From Eonycteris spelaea (lineage: Eukaryota; Chordata; Mammalia; Chiroptera; Pteropodidae), in NCBI GenBank assembly GCA_003508835.1, contig PUFA01000070.1, positions 2,852,001-2,916,000 on the forward strand: DNA of 64,000 nucleotides. The letters run 5' to 3'. The notes under the pieces were generated by a model that ran no database searches, was not told the DNA's origin, and saw nothing but the letters and a program-made list of their open reading frames with translations. Position numbers and translations under genes: made by a program. Every line of letters starts with the position of its first letter. The stretch's first letter is position 1. This document shows, piece after piece, positions 57,640 to 64,000 of the stretch.

Positions 57640-58080
57640 CCATCTGTGCGGGGCTGGTTTCCTAAGGATTGCTTAAATTTATTAATGCAGCTAAATAAAT
57701 GATCCCTGGCTATTCACCATGGAACTTAGCTACATGGAAGTGCTGCTGTGAAAAGCAGCTTGATTACAAATCAAGGCTCAAAAATTCTCTGGAGGATGAC
57801 TTCTGACCTCTCCCTAAAGAATTTGGTGCATGCTTCATCGTCTAGCTGTAAGTCAGACCATCCTAAACATAGCCTCAGAACATAGTGACGATCCATCCAG
57901 CTATTTTCTCATGATGCAATAACAAGCCAGCAGACAGAAGCTTAATTCTATTGATAGGGATTCTGCTTCAGTTTAAGAATTGCCTTTGGTTGCTCTTTCA
58001 AATGCAAATGGTTTTGCTTCCATATTTTAGTGTCTTGCAAAATGAGAGCATCTTTTCTCAAGGCGAGGCTGATGGAGAAA
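57640..58080. promoter_or_regulatory. Candidate enhancer / conserved non-coding element
   Basis: Repeat-free. Holds two abutting perfect inverted repeats (GCTGCT-GTGAAA-AGCAGC, 57742-57759; CTTGATT-ACA-AATCAAG, 57759-57775), an exact TGATGCAAT at 57912-57920 (C/EBP-ATF composite site) and an exact POU octamer ATGCAAAT at 58002-58009. AT-rich homeodomain-like words lie at 57680-57705. The composition looks like vertebrate conserved non-coding DNA. Inference from motifs only. Confidence 0.4.
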
Positions 58081-58084
58081 ATGT

Positions 58085-58690
58085 TCCTGGCTAGGAGCTG
58101 GGAAACCAGAGCTCTCCTGCCACCTCTTCTGGAGAACCAAGAAGCTGCCTGCCTAGCTCTCTGCCTGTCCTGTACCCTGGGCCAGGAGTCTCTTGCTGCT
58201 CCGGCTGCCTTCCATACTAACTCCCTACAGGGCATGCTCACCACTCCCTTGTACTCTCACAAAGCCCACCTGATCTGAAAGGGGCTAGAGCCATCCAGTA
58301 GAGGCTGGCAGCCAGCTTTCAAGATAGACTTGAGGGCCAAATCAGCACTGCTCACCAGGAGGATAGGCATGACTCTTCTACAGGATGGACGCTGAGGATC
58401 CCTGGAGAGTGTTCCTTGCCCAGGAATGGGAGAGCAGGTGTAAAGATTCTGCCTTCTGAACTCTCTCTAAGGTCTTGTGCAGAGCCAAGTTCGGTGACCT
58501 CTGGAGTCCGTGATAAGCTTTTGGCTTTATGTCAGCCGGCACTTCACAAAACACAGGAATACTTAATACAAAGTGAAGGGACAAAGCTATGCGGCGTCTG
58601 GCTTTTGCCAGATCTTTCCATTTTGAAACAAAGGTCTGAGCCAGAGTCAGAAAGAAAGAATAATTATTGGATGGGGATAGTGTGATGGGG
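58085..58690. other. Non-coding, no recognised element
   Basis: Frames of 82-98 codons on opposite strands overlap at 57948-58278 with no domain. No repeat recognised. Confidence 0.45.
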
Positions 58691-58694
58691 GTGT

Positions 58695-58770
58695 AGGAAC
58701 TTGAGATGCAATTCTTAGTTCTACCATCAATTCACTGTGGGACAGTGAAACTCTCAGAGTCTCTATTTCT
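58695..58770 (+). mobile_element. MIR fragment
   Basis: 'caattcttagttctaccatc', 'aattcactgtgggacagtga', 'aactctcagagtctctattt' follow the MIR B-box to core, diverged. Confidence 0.5.
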
Positions 58771-58774
58771 GATG

Positions 58775-59540
58775 GCAAAAGCTAGAGAGCAAAATCTTAG
58801 CACCCATTAAAAACATGACCATTCCAAATGGTTTATGATAATTTTTCTGGGAAAATAATGTATAATCGAAATAACGTGAGTGAATCAATGGGAAAATGCA
58901 TAAGTACACAAGACTCTCTACATCCCCAACACTGTGTAATGTCATATCACATCACAGAGAAGAAAATAGAAAGAATAATGTGTCTCTGGAGAGTTTAACA
59001 ACATCTCAAACCTATTTGTCCCATGAACGCAAATGTTTATATTATATAGCCAAAGTGCCATATTAGGAAATAGTTTTTCTGTAGGGTTTTCTCAACTGGG
59101 TAGTGGACAAATGGATCCAAAATGATAAGAAAAAATTTATTTCCTTGGTTCTTCAAAGCTTTCTTTTGACTCTCAGTTCCCATCTCCTTAATATGCAGGC
59201 AGAGTTGGGTGTCTGAAAATGCTTACCCTTTCTGGGAAAGCAGAAGCAAGAATGGCCGTGGGACTCTGGAAATATATGTGGCAGGTCTGGAGATCACAGG
59301 TTCCAACCCCTCTGAAGGAAAGATCCAGCCACCCAGCTGGGGAACAGACAGGGGAAAAGAGAACTGTTGATACTGGCCTAAGCAAGTTGTCCGGCAATGA
59401 ATTGACCAATGTCCTGGGTCCCTGCTCAGGAAAAAGCTCTACTCAGCATGCAAACCTTTCTTGTAAACATCTTGATGACCAGAAATTAAAGGGATGGTTC
59501 ACTGTCAATCAAGGAAAGGGCCTCTGGCACCCCTCTGCTG
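58775..59540. other. Non-coding, no recognised element
   Basis: A 147-codon frame at 59219-59662 enters the MIR that follows and has no domain, so it is not called. Confidence 0.45.
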
Positions 59541-59544
59541 GGTT

Positions 59545-59745
59545 GACTTTGTTTCCACCATACATCAGCTGCATTATTTCTGGCAAGTTACTGGGCCTTG
59601 GTTACCTCATACATAAAGTAGAGATAATGGTACTAACCTCATCAAGTGACTTTAAAGATTAAGTGAGTTAATAAATATAAAGTGCTGATAACAGTGATTC
59701 ATCTATAATAAGCACCCATGAACATTAATTATAGTTACTACTGTT
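59545..59745 (+). mobile_element. MIR SINE
   Basis: 'ggcaagttactgggcc' (59582-59597), 'ttggttacctcatacataaa', 'gtagagataatggtactaac', 'gattaagtgagttaataaat', 'ataaagtgctgataacagtg' and 'ataagcacccatgaacatta' give an almost complete MIR. Confidence 0.8.
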
Positions 59746-59749
59746 ATTT

Positions 59750-60275
59750 TTACTGTCAAAATTAGTATTATTCTTACAAGAACACACCAGCTTGCCTTCC
59801 AAAATATCCAAAAGCATATGTTTGAGACCCTTGGATTGGGTGAGTCCAGTGTAAAACTGTGATATAGGTGAAGGGGGTCTCTGAGTCCCTTCTACCAAGC
59901 TCTACTTTCTATTAACCATCAGAAACCCTTGACAAAACTCACAAATGTCTTTAAGCCTCCAGTGGCCCAGATGTTCCCCCCAACCCTGATTGCACACACG
60001 GCCAACAGCTACTAACACTCCCCCTCCCCACCACACACGATTGACCCAGCCTCTGAGGCCTTTGGTCTCTTCCCATTTCTGACCTGACCAACTTTGGGAT
60101 ATAATAAATTAGGGAACTGTCTTTATGGGATGACCTACATTACTATGACTAAAGGCTTCTGCACGTATGAACATCTCCCACCTTTCTGACCTCAAGAAGA
60201 CAGAGGGAAGGGACTGACCTCACATCTGTCTCATAGCCCAGATTCCTTGCTATGTATTTACAGCTACTTTCCATG
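59750..60275. other. Non-coding, no recognised element
   Basis: C-rich patch at 60018-60034 ('cactccccctccccacca'). Nothing else recognised. Confidence 0.45.
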
Positions 60276-60279
60276 GAAC

Positions 60280-60645
60280 CTGCCACATTCTCCTCTGCTA
60301 ACATAGAATGCACGGCCAAACTCCTTAGCACTACAAGATCCTCTGCAGTCAGGCCCCTGCTTAACCTTTCCAATTCGTTTCCCAGCAGACATCCTCACAG
60401 ACATGTCTTGCTCCTCCACACTCATGAGATTTTGCACACGTTGTATCTCATACTCAGAATATGCATGCTGGCAAACTCTACTCAAAAGCTACAGCCCCTG
60501 GTGCACATTCCTATACTTTCTTGGGTAGAATTAGACTCTTGCTTTGCCCCTGTAACATTTATTATTCAACTATGTGTCTTGACACTATTTTCAAAATTTA
60601 CCATATTTGCTAAGAACCTACTAGATACTTGCTAGGGGTTAATCT
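60280..60645 (+). mobile_element. L2 fragment
   Basis: 'ctctgcagtcaggcccctgc', 'ttaacctttccaattcgttt', 'cttgctcctccacactcatg', 'tttgcacacgttgtatctca', 'aactctactcaaaagctaca', 'ttattcaactatgtgtcttg' follow sense L2. The 127-codon frame at 60252-60635 is repeat-derived. Confidence 0.65.
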
Positions 60646-60739
60646 GTTTTGTTTGGTTTTGTCTGGTTTGGTTTTGAGACAGTTGTTTGGAATTCAGAAT
60701 TCAGACCCTCATTTATTTGCAGGATTATTATAAGTCCTC

Positions 60740-61195
60740 CAACTGGTCTCCTAGTTTCCAGCTCATTCTTGCCACCCAGTTACTTCCATGTACAAAAATC
60801 ATCTATGACCATGCATCACCCACAGAGTAAAGTCTGAACACCATAGTTTGGTGTTCCTCTTGTGTTGCTTCACTGTGTTATTCTATCCTCACTCTGATCC
60901 CCATTGTTCTCCCTATGCTCATGTCATCTGGAGTATCGGCAGTTGTTACCCCTTTGTAGATTGGTTTGTTCCCCTTGACTGTAACTCCCTCACCCCTCTT
61001 CTCCACTGGGCCAGCTCCTCTTCACCCTTCAAAGCCCCAGTAAAGCATTATCTCCTATGGGATGCTTTCTCTGATCCTCCCTCAGTAGTGCTGGCTGCTT
61101 CCTTCTCTGAGTTTTTAGAACACATTCTACACACCTCAATTATATCTGTCTTTGTTAGTTATTTATGTGCCTCAACTTCATCAGACTGGAGACCG
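60740..61195 (+). mobile_element. L2 fragment
   Basis: Begins again upstream in the L2 order: 'aactggtctcctagtttcca', 'atctatgaccatgcatcacc', 'cacagagtaaagtctgaaca', 'tccctatgctcatgtcatct', 'agctcctcttcacccttcaa', 'gatgctttctctgatcctcc', 'tttgttagttatttatgtgc' and 'cctcaacttcatcagactgg'. The 166-codon frame at 60848-61348 is repeat-derived. Together with 60280-60645 it means two tandem same-sense L2 copies. Confidence 0.75.
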
Positions 61196-61199
61196 TGGA

Positions 61200-61685
61200 G
61201 TCCCACATTCATTCCTTTTAATTTGGGAGAAGATTTTGGTCTCTGTGAGTGGTGCCCACTGGTGTTCTGTGGTGCCCAGCCTGAGTGTCCATTTGCAGAA
61301 GCCCCTGAGGTCAGAGACCTTCCTGGCACCTCCAAATGCATCACATAGGAGGCATCTCTTCTTTCTGTGAGGGAGGTCTTCTCTGCAGACAACATGCACC
61401 CTGTATGTAATGACATTCTGATTCTCACTTCCAAGTGAGATTGCATTTTAGTGACTATAGGCTAAAAATTAACTCAGCCAAATTAAGCTTCTTCTTTTCC
61501 CCTGTTAAATATTTCGTTTTAAAAGTCTTCTACTCACTTGTTGTTTTAACCCCAGCTCCAAATGACTTTGTTCCCTTGTAAACTCCATTTTGGCGGGGGG
61601 CGGGTGAAGGGCTTAAAAAGGAGTATGTACAGTAATGATTCATACACAGGCTAGTGTGTTCAGTCAGATCAGGTGAATCTATTGT
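61200..61685. other. Non-coding, no recognised element
   Basis: G-rich 'tggcggggggcgggtgaagg' at 61591-61610. The rest unassigned. Confidence 0.45.
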
Positions 61686-61689
61686 CATT

Positions 61690-61800
61690 TTGAGTTCATT
61701 TATTCATTCGGAAAACCTAGATCCATCTGGGCAGGCACTGTGCTAGGGGCTGGGGTCAGAGATGCAGACATCTCTCCTTGCCCTGAAGATACTCGCTGCC
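61690..61800 (-). mobile_element. L2 3'-tail fragment
   Basis: 'gttcatttattcattcggaa', 'gggcaggcactgtgctaggg', 'gctggggtcagagatgcaga', 'catctctccttgccctgaag' are the complement of the L2 terminus. Confidence 0.7.
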
Positions 61801-61804
61801 TGTT

Positions 61805-62150
61805 GCTTTACTTCTGGCCGCCTTAGATCCCTCCATCCCTCCAGGACAGCAGGATCACCAAATCCTAGAACTGGAAGGAAACCCCTTCCAGCAATAGCAA
61901 AGGGAGACACCTCATCAGAAGAAGCTCTTAGGAGCATGGGTTTTTACCCAAGACTGAGCTGATTCCCTGTTTACAGCAGCAGCACTGTGTTAGGTTTAAA
62001 AGCACAGTATTTTCTAATAGAAAGAGAACACATGAGTCAGAGGACAAGAAACATTAGGGGTGGCCAAGCCACACTGGGCACAGCTTCTGGTCCAAGGAAG
62101 TCAATATGAAAGTTCCCAGCACAGTGCTGAGCATGAGGCCTCTCAGGAGA
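61805..62150. other. Non-coding, no recognised element
   Basis: Two opposite frames (64 and 66 codons, 61743-61962) overlap; no domain. Confidence 0.5.
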
Positions 62151-62156
62151 AACACT

Positions 62157-62236
62157 GATGGAGCTACTCCCACATGACAGGGCTACTCCTACAGCATGGA
62201 GCTACTCCCACAGGATGGAGCTACTCCCACATGAGG
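62157..62236 (+). repeat. 19-bp minisatellite, four units
   Basis: The word GCTACTCC recurs at 62163 and 62182 and 62201 and (as GCTACTCC across 62220) a fourth time, a strict 19-bp period. Units read like GATGGAGCTACTCCCACAT with a few changes. Contained in repeat-free sequence. Confidence 0.9.
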
Positions 62237-62244
62237 TGCCCCAC

Positions 62245-62686
62245 TCGCCTCAGCCACTATTGCTCCTTAACAAATCACTCCAAAACTGGGTGGCTTAGAA
62301 ACAGTTTTATTATCATCTTCCAGGGTTCTGGGCTCAGCTAGATGGTTCTCACACAGGCTCTCTCCTGTGGTTCCAGTTGTGTGGTTGCCAAGGCTAGAGT
62401 CGTCTCATAGACTTTCTCACTCGATTCTGGGATTGATGCATGTAGAACTTCAGCTGAGGGTGTTAGCTGAGCACCAACACATGGCCTCTCCACGTGGCCT
62501 GGGCTTGTGCACAGCATGATGGCTGGGTTCCAACAGGGACCATCCTATGAGATCCAGGTAGAAGTTGTATCACCTCTTAAGACCTAGCCTCAGAAGTCAC
62601 GTAGTCACTTCTACCACACAACATGGGTCGACCAGATTTAAAAGGAGGGCACAGAGACCTCCTTTGTATATTTTAAAACCACCACA
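62245..62686 (-). mobile_element. MLT1-like LTR (ERVL-MaLR), diverged
   Basis: Read on the plus strand it is the complement of a MaLR LTR: 'attgctccttaacaaatcac', 'tccaaaactgggtggcttag', 'aaacagttttattatcatct', 'tccagggttctgggctcagc', 'cacatggcctctccacgtgg', ending 'ttttaaaaccaccaca'. The tail block matches the complement of 7165-7225 in the better preserved LTR. Much more diverged; no clear target duplication. Confidence 0.65.
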
Positions 62687-62844
62687 AGCTAAGCAGAGAA
62701 AATCATTAAGATATCATGAGATGGCTATGACCAAATAAGGAATTTGTGTGTAATTGGTAAAACAAAAGCAAAACCAAAACACACACTTGGGACGGGGACT
62801 GCAGTTTTAACGGCTTATATCCATTGTCGAATTCTAGCAGATGG

Positions 62845-63045
62845 AACACAATGAACACTGAACTAGGAATCAGAATATTTCCATTCCAACTCTACTATTT
62901 ACATCGACTATTACTTGAACTTGGGCAAGTTACTTAACAGCTACAAAACTCAATTTCTTCATCTCTAAGAAAAGAATAATAATACTGTCTACTTTTCATG
63001 GTTCAATAATATTCACAAGAAAGCAATGAATAAAGAATGCAAGAG
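62845..63045 (+). mobile_element. MIR SINE
   Basis: 'actgaactaggaatcagaat', 'gggcaagttacttaac' (62923-62938), 'ctcaatttcttcatctctaa', 'ataatactgtctacttttca' give a near-complete MIR. Confidence 0.8.
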
Positions 63046-63049
63046 GACT

Positions 63050-63495
63050 TTGAAAATTATAATCACTAATTAATGTATTGTAAATATGTAAAAATTTTAT
63101 TTTTACCTTTCCTGGGCCCTGATTTTATCTGTAATAGCGAGATACTGAAATAGATTAGTTTCTCAAACTTGATTACCTAAATTTAAGGGAAAAAATTTCT
63201 TATAGACTCCTGAAAATATATCTGTGGACCCTGAAGTCTCCATGAACCGCAGTTTGACAAACATTGACTTAAAGGTCTTATTCCATGAAAACTCTTACAA
63301 TTGTAAATCATTAGTGTGAACAAGAGGACTTTACAACCAGTAAAATACGTTTTAAATTATAATCAAAATGAAAACCACAAAATTAAAGGACAATTACTAT
63401 AGAGCTCTCTGACCTTAGAGAATACATCTGTGAACCTGGACCAGATGATCTTTTAAGAAGCTGTCCACTTCTCTGCATGAGTCTGTGCTTTTGTG
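63050..63495. other. Non-coding, no confident element
   Basis: 'ctgattttatctgtaatagc' at 63120 may be a scrap of MIR core. The rest is AT-rich and unassigned. Confidence 0.4.
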
Positions 63496-63499
63496 GAGT

Positions 63500-63640
63500 G
63501 ATTCACAGAGCAAACTCCTCTACTGAGTCATAAGCTCCTGGAGAGAAGGGGTATGTCTCAGATCTCTTTGTATCTTCCAAGGTATTTTGCATATAAGATA
63601 TACTCAGTAATTTTTCTATCAAATGGAAGTACAAATGAAT
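63500..63640 (+). mobile_element. L2 3'-tail fragment
   Basis: 'tcataagctcctggagagaa', 'ggggtatgtctcagatctct', 'ttgtatcttccaaggtattt', 'atactcagtaatttttctat' follow the sense L2 terminus, diverged. Confidence 0.6.
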
Positions 63641-63644
63641 AGAA

Positions 63645-63880
63645 GCAATGTAAAATGATACACGTGACAATAAACTCCCACTGAAATCCCATCTTTTCTG
63701 CCAAAGTAGTGCTTTTATATTGAGCCTCCCACTCCACTCCTTCAGTGGAGGATGCCAGCAGACTCGGCCAGACTCCTAATAGGCTATTTCAGGATCTAAT
63801 TAGTTCAGTGCCTGATACTTGCTTCTAATAAAACAGACAATAATAGAAACTGATTTAAACAGAACTGATTGGAGGGAGAA
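63645..63880. other. Non-coding, no recognised element
   Basis: Nothing recognised. Confidence 0.5.
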
Positions 63881-63884
63881 TTGA

Positions 63885-64000
63885 AAACATAAAATCCTGC
63901 TCTTGGCCTTCAGGTTCTGCATGATCTGAGCTCTCCCTGTCTCTCAAACCCCATCTGAGCTACTTTTCCTTACCCCTGCTGTTCCCTCTGTCTGGAGCAC
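63885..64000 (+). mobile_element. L2 fragment, cut by window edge
   Basis: 'cttggccttcaggttctgca', 'tgatctgagctctccctgtc', 'tgagctacttttccttaccc', 'ctgctgttccctctgtctgg' and 'agcac' match sense L2 up to the window end; it continues beyond. Confidence 0.7.

Noticed and set aside
59219..59662. 147-codon open frame
   Set aside because: Runs into a MIR element and shows no domain or codon pattern.
60848..61348. 166-codon open frame
   Set aside because: Mostly inside an L2 3' region; the other-frame and antisense ORFs here are similarly open by chance.
1..64000. CRISPR arrays, tRNA/rRNA/snRNA genes, operons
   Set aside because: No regularly spaced direct repeats, no cloverleaf or conserved small-RNA sequence was found, and the sequence is clearly mammalian.

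Overview
This window is ordinary non-coding nuclear DNA from a placental mammal. It is AT-rich, carries no continuous protein-coding gene that I can support, and is dense in ancient interspersed repeats (MIR, L2, L1, MaLR-type LTR, hAT/MER DNA transposons). The longest uninterrupted frames (177 codons at 46831-47364, 166 codons at 60848-61348) run through repeats or lack any recognisable domain. I found no tRNA, rRNA, snRNA, CRISPR or prokaryote-type signal. The window is either intergenic or the inside of a very large intron; the sequence alone cannot decide.

The L1 3' ends carry the 'cacctgaaactaatataat' tail (seen on one strand or the other at 1031-1128, 12111-12453 and 27783-28110), which from general knowledge is typical of laurasiatherian mammals. 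The L1 fragment at 38033-38840 resembles, from memory, L1 of bats more than that of horse, carnivore or ruminant. No primate Alu, rodent B1/B2, carnivore CAN, horse ERE or ruminant Bov SINE was seen. A bat is my best guess, with low to moderate confidence.

Layout. 1-12 kb: L2 pieces, a G-rich tract, a (CA)n/(CG)n Z-DNA-type tract, MIR, and a solo MLT1-type LTR (6833-7236). 12-20 kb: an L1 3' end, MIRs, a probable LTR, short tandem repeats and a strong minus-strand G-quadruplex motif. 20.6-24.5 kb: a large, old, internally deleted L1 on the minus strand. 24.6-25.4 kb: an L2 split by a MER5-type hAT element. 26.5-28.1 kb: L1 3' ends, one with a perfect 12-bp target-site duplication. 28-38 kb: mostly unassigned sequence. 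38.0-38.9 kb: a 5'-truncated L1 insertion with target-site duplication and a readable ORF2 C-terminus. 39-51 kb: MIR/L2 fragments, an ORF1-side L1 piece (49.2-50.2 kb) and (GT)n. 51.4-56 kb: L2, hAT and MIR. 56.7-62 kb: an A38/purine tract, a CTCF-like motif and L2s. 62-64 kb: a 19-bp minisatellite, an MLT1-like LTR, MIR and L2.

There is no set of genes working together here. The most interesting non-repeat segments are two candidate cis-regulatory elements (52320-52570 and 57640-58080), each rich in perfect palindromes and recognisable transcription-factor motifs, a third possible one near 43520-43600, a perfect 11-bp-arm palindrome at 39914-39938, and two CTCF-like motifs. I found no evidence of a previously undescribed system; the honest reading is a repeat-rich gene desert with a few candidate enhancers.
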